From JABJOR01 sp965603075 (GTDB taxonomy: Bacteria; Pseudomonadota; Alphaproteobacteria; Rhodospirillales; Casp-alpha2): a DNA stretch of 64,000 nt. The notes beneath the pieces were generated by a model. That model was not told where the DNA came from, did no database searches, and saw nothing but the letters and a program-made list of their open reading frames with translations. How positions within the stretch are numbered: the stretch's first letter is position 1; each line of letters opens with the position of its first letter. The DNA lies in NCBI GenBank assembly GCA_965603075.1, contig CBFDBO010000012.1, positions 1-64,000 on the forward strand, read 5' to 3'. Both the position numbers and the translations under genes were made by a program. Shown here piece after piece: positions 46,494-54,425 of the stretch.

Positions 46494-47249
46494 TTAGTGA
46501 TCGCCCCATCGTTTTTCTACCGAGCGGATCAGACGGCTAGCCAGCGAACGGTAATGCGCCTTCGTCGTAAAGAATGTATGCTTTAGAACCTTCTCTATAA
46601 CACAAATAACGAAGCCCTGTTTCCAAGCCACATAAGGCAAGCTTAGCTGGTCGCGGAAGCTGTGGGTGATCATTTCAGTCCACCAGGCTTCATTGAGTTT
46701 GATGACTGCCGGATCGTTGTGACGTCGAAATAGGAGGCCATTTTCTAGGAGTTTTGCATCCTGTGGCAGGCCGCCTGTGGTGTAGTCATCTTGTTGTTTT
46801 TCTAGCACCTCTCGGGGTGCTTTTTTTTGCTCTATGCATTCCTCAAATTCTTCAAAAACCGTATCGCGCCAGCGGTGTTCACCAACGCCGTAGTCGGGCC
46901 AGTTTAATTGATAGAGCAGGTCACTAGGATCTTTGGTAAAGCGGGCGTAGCCATCAACGTAAGCTGAATAGTCATAATCGGGTAAATATCGGTGGGGCAA
47001 AATTTTGGGCAGGCGCGAATAACGCGTGGGCCCCAGCTCTTCTCCCTCAAATTCACCATCAAAATACCGGATTTTCCATTTGGATAGTCCTAACTTTGCT
47101 CGCCATGACAAACCCTTGCCATCAGTGAAACATACATAATCCCACCCCGGATAGACGGTAGGTTCTTGCAGGCGGTCGTAATTATTGACAATGACCGTAT
47201 AGATAACACGTTTTTCATCAGGGGCGTTTTTATGTGATTTGTTGGGCAT
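46494..47249 (-). CDS. DUF616-type (TOD1/MUCI70-like) glycosyltransferase-like protein
   Basis: A 251-residue protein. RVIYTVIVNNYDRLQEPTV, WDYVCFTDGKG, YSRLPKILPHRYLPDYDYSAYVDGYAR and the later QKKAPREVLEKQ and ENGLLFRRHNDPAV fit the DUF616 family, whose plant members act in glycan synthesis and whose bacterial members lie in polysaccharide loci. The DYSAYVDG segment may be the DxD-like donor site. It is transcribed away from asnB copy 5, with a 73-base shared promoter region holding a perfect palindrome. Activity is unproven. Confidence 0.72.
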   Translation of the reverse strand: MPNKSHKNAPDEKRVIYTVIVNNYDRLQEPTVYPGWDYVCFTDGKGLSWRAKLGLSKWKIRYFDGEFEGEELGPTRYSRLPKILPHRYLPDYDYSAYVDGYARFTKDPSDLLYQLNWPDYGVGEHRWRDTVFEEFEECIEQKKAPREVLEKQQDDYTTGGLPQDAKLLENGLLFRRHNDPAVIKLNEAWWTEMITHSFRDQLSLPYVAWKQGFVICVIEKVLKHTFFTTKAHYRSLASRLIRSVEKRWGDH

Positions 47250-47275
47250 TTCGACCTGTTCATGGTTGTTTGTGA

Positions 47276-47290
47276 CGGTTACTATAACCG
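47276..47290. promoter_or_regulatory. Perfect 6-3-6 palindrome in a divergent promoter region (candidate operator)
   Basis: CGGTTA-CTA-TAACCG is a perfect inverted repeat in the 73-base gap between the DUF616-type gene and asnB copy 5. It contains TATAAC, so it could overlap a -10 element of the asnB gene. The position fits an operator controlling both genes, but no regulator gene is nearby and no second copy was noticed in the window. Confidence 0.3.
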
Positions 47291-47322
47291 CAGTTTAATC
47301 AGAAAGAGAGACCTTTCCTTTA

Positions 47323-49275
47323 ATGTGTGGCTTTGTGGGTTATTTTTGCGTTAATGGGAAGGCATTCTCTAATGCTTCTTCTGGGGATGGCGCGGCTGTA
47401 TTACGCCGAGCATCCGACGCTATTAAACATCGCGGCCCCGATGATAGCGGTATATGGCTATCTGATGGCGGTTGCACCGGGTTTGGCTTCAGGCGCCTCT
47501 CTATTCAGGATTTAAGCGAGCACGGACACCAACCTATGATCAGCTCGGGTGGTCGTTATGTGATCGTTCTTAATGGCGAGATTTATAATTTTCAGACCTT
47601 GAGAGCAGAACTGGACGCGGAAAGTCCGCATCAATGGCGCGGTCATTCTGATACAGAAGTGTTGTTGGAACTGATCAGTCGTGTGGGTGTCGAGGCGGCC
47701 TTAGCCAAAACCGATGGCATGTTCGCTTTTGCCCTGTGGGACAATCGCGATAAAACGTTAACACTTGGCCGAGATCGGTTTGGTGAGAAACCGCTTTATT
47801 ATGGTTGGACGGATACGGCCTTTGTATTTGGATCAGAATTAAAAGCCCTACGGGCCATACCGGGATTCAAGGGTGATCTGGACCGTCAATCCATGGCGCA
47901 GTTTTTTCGATTTTATTATATCCCCGGCGATCAGACCATTTACCAAAGTTGTCGAAAGTTACCCGCTGGGTCGATCACGACTTTGGGTTTGAACACGTCC
48001 CAAAATAGCTGGCCCGACATTACTAATTATTGGAACCCCGCGCAGGTCTTTAATGATAGTGCCGCCGCCCCTTTTCAAGGTGACATGTCTGGCGCTTTAG
48101 ATGAGATTGATCGCATTTTTAAAAAATCCGTTGAGCATCGTATGATCACCGATGTACCGATCGGGGCGTTTCTATCGGGCGGGATTGATTCCTCCCTAAC
48201 AGCAGCCTACGCGCAAATGCTCGACCGTCCGCCTTTGCAAACCTACACCATTGCCTTTGACAATAATAAATTTAATGAGGCCCCTTACGCCCAAGCCGTA
48301 GCGGATCATCTGGACACCAATCATACAGAAATTTTGGTGACAGAAGATGATGCCCTTGGGGTGATCGATGGGCTTGCGAACATCTATGACGAACCCTTTG
48401 CTGATAGCTCGCAAATTCCAACCATGGTATTATGTGCTAAAGCACGAGAGCATGTCACCGTGGCGTTGGCGGGGGATGGCGGTGATGAGCTGTTTTGCGG
48501 TTATAACCGATACGACAAACAGGTTCGCCGCTGGAATAATATTTCAGGCGGTCATCCCATGGCCAAAAAATTGATGGCGCAGATGTCAAAAAACCTGCCG
48601 ATCGGATTGTTTGATAATATTGATGGGTTGCGCGGCAAACCCGGCAAGCTGGGTCAGAAATGGAATTCAAAATTGATGGAGCATTCGTGCGTTGTTGACG
48701 AAGAATTTTTCATGGCGGCTTCTAGCTTTTGGCGTGATGGGGTGCCCGTACAGGGTATTGACGCGCACGAACGGGCCTTGTTTACACCGCAACCGTTACA
48801 ATTAGAAAATGCTTCTGCCGTACAGCGTTTTCAGGTACTTGATACGTCGATATATTTACCAGATGACATTCTGGTTAAGACCGATCGTGCGTCAATGGCG
48901 GCCTCACTTGAAATCCGAACACCATTTTTAAACGCCGAACTGGCTCAATTTGCGTTGTCATTACCGGTCTCGATGTTTGACCCGCAAGAATTTGGCTTGA
49001 AGGTGATATTGAAAAAATTACTGGAACGTCATGTGCCGGCTAATTTAATCGACCGCCCCAAGATGGGCTTTGAAGTTCCCCTGCGAGAGTGGCTGCGCGG
49101 TAAACTAAAAGACTGGGGGGTCGCATTGGTTTATGAACCTAGCGTTACAGCACAGGAATGGCTGGATATGCCCCGCATTCAAAAACGTTGGGTCGATCAC
49201 CAAAAAGGGGCCAACAGAGAAGGCGACTTGTGGCCCGCATTGATGATGCTTTTGTGGTTGAGGAATACACAATGA
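47323..49275 (+). CDS. AsnB-type glutamine-dependent amidotransferase, copy 5
   Basis: A 650-residue AsnB family protein: Cys2 (MCGFVGYF), RRLSIQDLSEHGHQP, LNGEIYN, RDRFGEKPLYYG, and the ATP loop SGGIDS at 285-290; YDEPFADSSQIPT and GDGGDELFCGYNRY are shared almost word for word with copy 1 at 2365, so these two are the closest pair in the window. The base composition matches the left-end operon rather than the AT-rich island. The TGA overlaps the start of a GT2 gene (ATGA), repeating the asnB-glycosyltransferase pairing seen at 2365 and 5444. Carboxylate amidation of a glycan residue is inferred. Confidence 0.9.
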   Translation: MCGFVGYFCVNGKAFSNASSGDGAAVLRRASDAIKHRGPDDSGIWLSDGGCTGFGFRRLSIQDLSEHGHQPMISSGGRYVIVLNGEIYNFQTLRAELDAESPHQWRGHSDTEVLLELISRVGVEAALAKTDGMFAFALWDNRDKTLTLGRDRFGEKPLYYGWTDTAFVFGSELKALRAIPGFKGDLDRQSMAQFFRFYYIPGDQTIYQSCRKLPAGSITTLGLNTSQNSWPDITNYWNPAQVFNDSAAAPFQGDMSGALDEIDRIFKKSVEHRMITDVPIGAFLSGGIDSSLTAAYAQMLDRPPLQTYTIAFDNNKFNEAPYAQAVADHLDTNHTEILVTEDDALGVIDGLANIYDEPFADSSQIPTMVLCAKAREHVTVALAGDGGDELFCGYNRYDKQVRRWNNISGGHPMAKKLMAQMSKNLPIGLFDNIDGLRGKPGKLGQKWNSKLMEHSCVVDEEFFMAASSFWRDGVPVQGIDAHERALFTPQPLQLENASAVQRFQVLDTSIYLPDDILVKTDRASMAASLEIRTPFLNAELAQFALSLPVSMFDPQEFGLKVILKKLLERHVPANLIDRPKMGFEVPLREWLRGKLKDWGVALVYEPSVTAQEWLDMPRIQKRWVDHQKGANREGDLWPALMMLLWLRNTQ

Positions 49276-50243
49276 GAATGACTGGGATAGATACAGACAC
49301 AGCTCAACCAGACTGGAACCGAATTACTGTTATTTCGCTTATTCATCATAGTGCAGCGGTCATTGGGACATGCATGGAACAGCTACGCCATGTACCAAAT
49401 ATTGTGGTCGTTGATAATGCCAGTGATGATGATGGCGTGGATATTGTCCGCCGGATTGTGCCTCAGGCCAAAATCATTCGTAACAAGATCGGTATGGGAT
49501 ATGGAAATGCGGCCAATCAAGGTATTGCCTTGGTTGAAACGGAATTTTTCCTGATGACCAATCCAGACAGTATTGTTAACGATGAAGCCATCGCGGCCTT
49601 GTTGCAGGTGGCTGATGATCATCCAGAAGCGGGTATAATCTGTCCCCAAAGCACCAATGATGATGGCTCCATTGAGCTGATCCATGATGTGAACTTGTTC
49701 CACCGTAGGGCCATTTCGCCACCCTATGACAAACGCAAACATGAGCCCGATCCACAAGGTCTGGTTTGTGCAGAGTTTGTATCGGGCGCGGTTAATCTGG
49801 TGCGTTATTCAGCCATGAAAGATATTGGCTTTTTTGATCCCTTGATCTTTCTTTATTTCGAGGACGACGACGTGGGCATCCGCATGCGCAAGGCGGGATA
49901 TTCTCTTATATTGGTGGCGGATGTATCGATCACCCATTCCAATGGCGGCTCGGTTCGCCCCAGCTTGCATTATAAATGGGAAAAATTCTGGAATTACGGT
50001 TGGGGCCGCTTGTTTATTGAAAACAAACATCAAGGTCGATCTTCTATGTTGGGCGTAGCAGCGCACCATGTGCTGATGTATTTCTTTAAAGCCCTAGGTT
50101 ACTCGGTGTTATTCCAGGGTAACAAAGCCCTGCGCGATTGGGCGCGACTGGCGGGAACTTTGGCGTATTTGATCGGACGACCATCGATCAACCCTAACTT
50201 CAGTGCCATAAATGAACAATGGCGTAAAACACTGAACGATTAA
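49272..50243 (+). CDS. GT2 glycosyltransferase (rhamnosyltransferase-like)
   Basis: A 323-residue GT-A transferase. ITVISLIHHSAAVIGTCMEQL and IVVVDNASDDDGVDIV form the nucleotide site, FFLMTNPDSIV has the metal DxD-like position, and FDPLIFLYFEDDDVGIRMRKAGY is the EDxD-like catalytic region of the WbbL/rhamnosyltransferase-type subgroup. The preferred ATG at 49272 overlaps the asnB stop; a longer frame from 49158 would run deep into asnB and is rejected. Coupling suggests it transfers, or acts next to, the residue amidated by copy 5. Donor sugar unproven. Confidence 0.85.
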   Translation: MRMTGIDTDTAQPDWNRITVISLIHHSAAVIGTCMEQLRHVPNIVVVDNASDDDGVDIVRRIVPQAKIIRNKIGMGYGNAANQGIALVETEFFLMTNPDSIVNDEAIAALLQVADDHPEAGIICPQSTNDDGSIELIHDVNLFHRRAISPPYDKRKHEPDPQGLVCAEFVSGAVNLVRYSAMKDIGFFDPLIFLYFEDDDVGIRMRKAGYSLILVADVSITHSNGGSVRPSLHYKWEKFWNYGWGRLFIENKHQGRSSMLGVAAHHVLMYFFKALGYSVLFQGNKALRDWARLAGTLAYLIGRPSINPNFSAINEQWRKTLND

Positions 50244-50320
50244 AGCAAGATAGTCTGGTAAATTGACTTCGTCTCCAGTATCAGTAGTACATTGATATTA
50301 AGGCCACTAATGAGGCAACG

Positions 50321-50860
50321 ATGAAAATCGAACCAACAAACGTCCATGGTTGTTATACCATCAGCTTAACCGAGCACGTCGACGAGCGTGGCTCTTTCTC
50401 GCGCAGTTTTTGCCCCCATGAGCTCAAAGCCGCTGGCGTGCCTTATGATTTTAATATCTGCCAGACCAATATATCGCAAAACACCCTACGGGGCACCCTG
50501 CGTGGCATGCATTGGCAAGCCTCCCCGAAAGCAGATGGCAAGATCATTCGCGTAGTCCGGGGGGCGATGTTCGACGTAGCGGCTGATATAAGGCCTAATT
50601 CCCCTACCTATGGACAGTGGACAAGCCAGGAACTAACGGCTGAAAACCACAAAGCCATTTTGATTCCCCCCGGCTGTGCCCATGGCATTATTACCTTGGT
50701 CGATGATACAGAGTTTCATTATTTGATGGGGGAGTTCTATGACGAACCCATGGCCCGTGGCATGCGCTGGAATGATCCCATGTTCAAGATTGATTGGCCA
50801 CTGGAACCCATCGTGATATCCGAACGGGATGCGACCTATCCGGATTTTGTTGCTGAGTAA
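50321..50860 (+). CDS. dTDP-4-dehydrorhamnose 3,5-epimerase family protein (RmlC-like)
   Basis: A 179-residue cupin of normal RmlC length. DERGSFSRSF, TLRGTLRGMHWQ with the catalytic histidine, GKIIRVVRGAMFDVAADIRPNSPTYG and PPGCAHGIITLVDDTEFHYLMGEFY are the family motifs. RmlC epimerises C3 and C5 of dTDP-4-keto-6-deoxyglucose; relatives act on other keto sugars, and without rmlA/B/D in the window the exact role is open. GAGG lies six bases before the ATG. The gene ends four bases from the convergent heparinase-family gene. Confidence 0.83.
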   Translation: MKIEPTNVHGCYTISLTEHVDERGSFSRSFCPHELKAAGVPYDFNICQTNISQNTLRGTLRGMHWQASPKADGKIIRVVRGAMFDVAADIRPNSPTYGQWTSQELTAENHKAILIPPGCAHGIITLVDDTEFHYLMGEFYDEPMARGMRWNDPMFKIDWPLEPIVISERDATYPDFVAE

Positions 50861-50864
50861 CCGA

Positions 50865-52631
50865 TCAGCCCTCTTTAATCATCGACCACTTTATTTCCAT
50901 ATCTTGCGAGCCGGGCTCAGAATGACCGTTGGCGTTGCTGTGGGCATTGATCAAGCCGGTAAGAACCAACTGGGCGCTGCGGCGTTTGCGACCGGGGGTG
51001 CCGAGGTAGACGCTGTCTTCAATGGACAGCGTGCCGCCGGAACAGCGGAAGCGCCAGCCTTCTTTGTTGGATACTTTTAAAATGGCGGATTTTCGATTGC
51101 CGGATAATTCCGCACTTATGCTGGGGTGCAGGTGGAAGCGAACGGCATATTTTTTTGCCTGTTTCCCAGTGTGATCCATCATCAATTTTAATTTATCTCG
51201 CCCGCGCAGATCGTCTCCGGCGGCGGACAAATAAATGTCACGAGAGTGGATGAGGCCAAAAATATTACGGTAACCATCGTGGCGCATTTGGAAAAAGGTA
51301 CTGCCGTTTTGCTCGCTTCGTCGACTGGTTACGTGGGTGTCGAAATGCTTCAATCCGCCGTCTTCTAAAACTTCCAAGGCATTGGTATCATCCACGCACA
51401 AGGTGGAATGGGCTGCGGTTGCGCGTAGGGGCATGTGCCAACTATCGCTGTGATCATTATTGGCGCCGCAATTGACGATGATACGGTGCACCCCGTGAGA
51501 GAATTCAAAACTGAGCAATCCAGCGTGGGCATCGCGGTTCGCACCAGAAACCACCGCCGCCCCGGAATCGGTGATCAGGACGCTGCTCTCCGTGCCGGGT
51601 TTAGAGCCTTGGGTGGATAGGCCGCGCTGATATCCGGTATGGGGTGCATTATTGAGCGGGGATTTGCTTTTAGCGTCTGCGGCTTTTAATAACTGGTCGA
51701 TGGCATCACGGCTGCCTTCTGTGGCGCCGTTAAATAACGCAAGCTTTCCATCGCCGTGACGATAAGTTTGCAACATAGGGGCCATCATATCGATACTGTT
51801 GGTCAACCACGCCGGCACACTGAGTTGGGCGGCACGCATTGTACCGCGAACACGAACCAAGCGGACCAATACATTAAATTGTACGGTGGGGTTGCGTTGG
51901 AAATGACCCCCATCGCCTAAGATTTGATGATCAAGGGCGACTTCCAAGGCTTCCAATCCGCTCTCGAGGTGGGTTTCCATATCTTTCAGGCAAATCGCAC
52001 CGAGGATTAATCCCTCGGCAGCTTCAATGGCTTGTTCGTCACCGGGGGCATCAATGATGGTGCGGGACAGGTGCCTGATTTGGGTGGCGCAGGATTCTAA
52101 AAACGTTAGCTCAAAACCGGGATGTTCCGCGTGGCGCAAAAAATCATAGGTACGCAACCAATTTGTTAACCGACCGCCGGTAATTTCCGGGTCCCACGCG
52201 CGGGCGCGCCAGCGTCCATTTTCGTTAATCCACCGGGTCATCAGCTCGCGTCCTTTATCGGCGGCATCGGCGGTGCCCAGAACTTTCAAGTCGGCGAGAA
52301 ACCCAAAGCGGTGTAAAATACAGGTTTTTTGATCGGGCAACCGGGTGTTCTTCCACGGCAAATCCCCTAAATGATGTTTTTGACCAAACATCAGATAATT
52401 ACCGTTTAAGATTTCCCCTCCGGCAAAGGAACTGCCCGTTAGGGCGATGGACTTTTTCTCGGCGAGCGGTTCCGGTGGAATACCGCGCAGTCGCTCGGGC
52501 GTTGAGCCGCGCAACGACCAATCATAAATACTGGTATTGTAAATTGCGTTTCTGATCTGAGCGCGCATGGCAATCATGACAGGCAACCTGTTTTTAGATA
52601 TATTACTTTTAGAGTCAAATTTATAGACCAT
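50865..52631 (-). CDS. Heparinase II/III family protein
   Basis: A 588-residue protein of the heparinase II/III (alginate-lyase-like) family. An all-helical N-terminal part (WLRTYDFLRHAEHPGF, GDGGHFQRNPTVQFNVLV) is followed by a beta-sheet C-terminal domain (GLLSFEFSHGVHRIIVNCGANNDH, LRATAAHSTLCVDD, MMDHTGKQAKKYAVRFHLHP). In many alphaproteobacteria a gene of this kind sits next to rsmB, as here, so it belongs to the conserved core rather than the glycan cluster. No signal peptide is evident. Start uncertain: 52631 as shown, or ATGs at 52577 or 52568, the latter closer to the usual N-terminus (MRAQIRNAIYN). Substrate unknown. Confidence 0.82.
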   Translation of the reverse strand: MVYKFDSKSNISKNRLPVMIAMRAQIRNAIYNTSIYDWSLRGSTPERLRGIPPEPLAEKKSIALTGSSFAGGEILNGNYLMFGQKHHLGDLPWKNTRLPDQKTCILHRFGFLADLKVLGTADAADKGRELMTRWINENGRWRARAWDPEITGGRLTNWLRTYDFLRHAEHPGFELTFLESCATQIRHLSRTIIDAPGDEQAIEAAEGLILGAICLKDMETHLESGLEALEVALDHQILGDGGHFQRNPTVQFNVLVRLVRVRGTMRAAQLSVPAWLTNSIDMMAPMLQTYRHGDGKLALFNGATEGSRDAIDQLLKAADAKSKSPLNNAPHTGYQRGLSTQGSKPGTESSVLITDSGAAVVSGANRDAHAGLLSFEFSHGVHRIIVNCGANNDHSDSWHMPLRATAAHSTLCVDDTNALEVLEDGGLKHFDTHVTSRRSEQNGSTFFQMRHDGYRNIFGLIHSRDIYLSAAGDDLRGRDKLKLMMDHTGKQAKKYAVRFHLHPSISAELSGNRKSAILKVSNKEGWRFRCSGGTLSIEDSVYLGTPGRKRRSAQLVLTGLINAHSNANGHSEPGSQDMEIKWSMIKEG

Positions 52632-52671
52632 AATGCCATACTAATTATGTACAGGGAATTAACGCTTATGG

Positions 52672-54012
52672 TTAAGATTTCCTGCGGAGGCGAATGGCAT
52701 AAAAACCATCCATGCCACCCTTGTCTTCCCAATGCCACGGCATGGTACGAATACTGCCTTCCAAGGTGATGGCATCTTCTAACCCGGGTAGTTCCGCTTT
52801 GGTAACGGGAACGATCTCTAGCGGTAATCCCCGTGTTAGGGCCGCCGCAATGCGGTCCTCGCCCTCTTCACGTTGCAGAGAACAGGTGCAATAGACAATT
52901 AATCCACCCGGTTTCACCATTTCTACCGCGGCGTCCAAAAGCGTATCTTGTAATGTGGTCAAGGATGTAATGTCTTCCGCGGTTTTGTGAAAGGCTATGT
53001 CGGGGTGGCGCCGTAACGTTCCGGTAGCGGAACAAGGTGCGTCCAGCAAGACGCCATCTAATAATTCATCGGGTCGCCATTGGTCGGCGTCGGCTGTAAT
53101 CACCTTTGCCTTCATGTGGGTGCGATAAAGATTACGGTGCAGGATTTTTAAGCGTTTCTTAGATCGATCAACGGCGGTGACCGTGGCGCCACCGGCGATA
53201 AGCTGCATGGTTTTCCCGCCCGGTGCGGCGCATAGATCGGCGATGTGTTTGCCGGAAATATCCCCCAGCAATCGCACGGGAAGGGCGGCGGCGGCGTCTT
53301 GGATCCACCACGCCCCTTCTTCAAAGCCCGCTAGGTTTTCAATCATGCCGCCACTGTCTAATCGAATGGTGTCCGTAGGTAATAATTCACCTTGTAATTT
53401 TTCGGCCCATTCTTCGGCGGCACCTTTGGCGGTGATATCTAATTTTGGTTCTTGCATATTGGCTTTGGCGATGGCGCGGCAAGTTTCAGATCCGTAGGAT
53501 GCTTCCCACGTATCCCACAACCACCATGGTGTATTCAGTTTTGCTTTATCCATGTTTTTCAACAGATTACGACCCTGTTCCACGACCCGGCGCATGATCG
53601 CATTGGCGAGTTTATCGTGCCCGGAATGGCCGCTTTCGCGCACCAAATCAACGGTGGTTGTGGCAGCCGCGTAATCGGGTACATCCAGATAAAGCACCTG
53701 GGCGATGCCTAATTGCAATATCGTAACGACTCGGGCGGCCTTGCCCCGGGGACGACGTTCCAGAAAGTGATCCAGCACGGCGTTAATCTCGCCGTAGTGT
53801 CGTAAAACAGTCATCACCAAAATACGGTGGAAAGCTCGATCGCGCGGGTCTTTAAGGCGAGAGCGCGTAACGGTCAGGGCTTCCTCCAAGCCGACGCTGT
53901 CGGTGATGATGGAATCATTGGCTTTTTGCGCGGCTAAACGGGCGGCATCTTTATAGGATGACGCATCATCGGTCAGCTCTGGCGGTTGATTTGTGGTATT
54001 TGTTGTTGGCAT
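52672..54012 (-). CDS. rsmB: 16S rRNA (cytosine-967-C5)-methyltransferase RsmB
   Basis: A 446-residue two-domain protein. The N-terminal NusB-like domain (about residues 25-150: RDRAFHRILVMTVLRHYG, LQLGIAQVLYLDVPDYAAA) is followed by a NOL1/NOP2 methyltransferase domain: DLCAAPGGKTMQL (SAM), DAPCSATGTLRRHPD and VYCTCSLQREEGE, which hold the two cysteines used in catalysis and product release. It methylates C967 of 16S rRNA in the cytoplasm. ATG at 54012 fits the family N-terminus better than a longer frame from 54057. Divergent from the DUF1674 gene. Confidence 0.92.
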   Translation of the reverse strand: MPTTNTTNQPPELTDDASSYKDAARLAAQKANDSIITDSVGLEEALTVTRSRLKDPRDRAFHRILVMTVLRHYGEINAVLDHFLERRPRGKAARVVTILQLGIAQVLYLDVPDYAAATTTVDLVRESGHSGHDKLANAIMRRVVEQGRNLLKNMDKAKLNTPWWLWDTWEASYGSETCRAIAKANMQEPKLDITAKGAAEEWAEKLQGELLPTDTIRLDSGGMIENLAGFEEGAWWIQDAAAALPVRLLGDISGKHIADLCAAPGGKTMQLIAGGATVTAVDRSKKRLKILHRNLYRTHMKAKVITADADQWRPDELLDGVLLDAPCSATGTLRRHPDIAFHKTAEDITSLTTLQDTLLDAAVEMVKPGGLIVYCTCSLQREEGEDRIAAALTRGLPLEIVPVTKAELPGLEDAITLEGSIRTMPWHWEDKGGMDGFYAIRLRRKS

Positions 54013-54091
54013 AATGTTGTCATGCCTGAGTAGGCGGCATATTACAAGCGTGATCAAAGGTTAATAATGCTCTACTGTCGAATAAAGGGCG

Positions 54092-54097
54092 TATAAT
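54092..54097 (+). promoter_or_regulatory. Candidate -10 element (TATAAT) for the SDHAF4 gene
   Basis: A perfect TATAAT lies 30 bases before the ATG at 54127, in the gap between rsmB and the DUF1674 gene. No good -35 hexamer occurs at the usual 16-18 base distance, so this rests on the -10 match and position alone. Confidence 0.3.
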
Positions 54098-54126
54098 TCA
54101 TTCTATCAAGGTTTAAGTAGGTAAAT

Positions 54127-54348
54127 ATGGACAATTCTAAATCGGCTCAAGACACGGAAGAATTAGAAAAAGATACGGGCGGCGCTACAGCGAAGCCTTC
54201 TGATGGTTCTTTTGCAACACCCCCTGAATTAAACCCTGAATTAAACGCTGGAATAAACACTGAAACACTCCTTGAAAAAGCAAAGCCAGAGCGCGATGCT
54301 ACCCGCTATGGTGATTGGGAAATGAACGGACGGTGTATTGATTTTTGA
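54127..54348 (+). CDS. Succinate dehydrogenase assembly factor 4 family protein (DUF1674)
   Basis: A 73-residue protein with a disordered, charged N-terminal half and the diagnostic DUF1674 C-terminus RYGDWEMNGRCIDF. In eukaryotes SDHAF4 binds the flavinylated SdhA subunit during succinate dehydrogenase assembly; the alphaproteobacterial relatives are presumed to do the same. The N-terminal half contains partly repeated PELN/NTE text, which may be low complexity rather than a domain. Located next to rsmB, a placement common in alphaproteobacteria. Confidence 0.88.
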   Translation: MDNSKSAQDTEELEKDTGGATAKPSDGSFATPPELNPELNAGINTETLLEKAKPERDATRYGDWEMNGRCIDF

Positions 54349-54425
54349 TAGGGATAACCATATCGTAATGAGTAACCCGCACCAACGATAACGCGTAAGG
54401 CGAAACGCAATAGAACGAAAGAAAT

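Noticed and set aside
49158..49271. Extended N-terminus for the GT2 gene reaching into asnB copy 5
   Set aside because: The extra 38 residues look like out-of-frame asnB sequence; the ATG at 49272 overlaps the asnB stop in the pattern seen elsewhere.
50865..52631. Heparinase II/III protein as part of the glycan cluster
   Set aside because: Although next to the locus, a gene of this type next to rsmB is a usual alphaproteobacterial arrangement, so it more likely belongs to the core chromosome.
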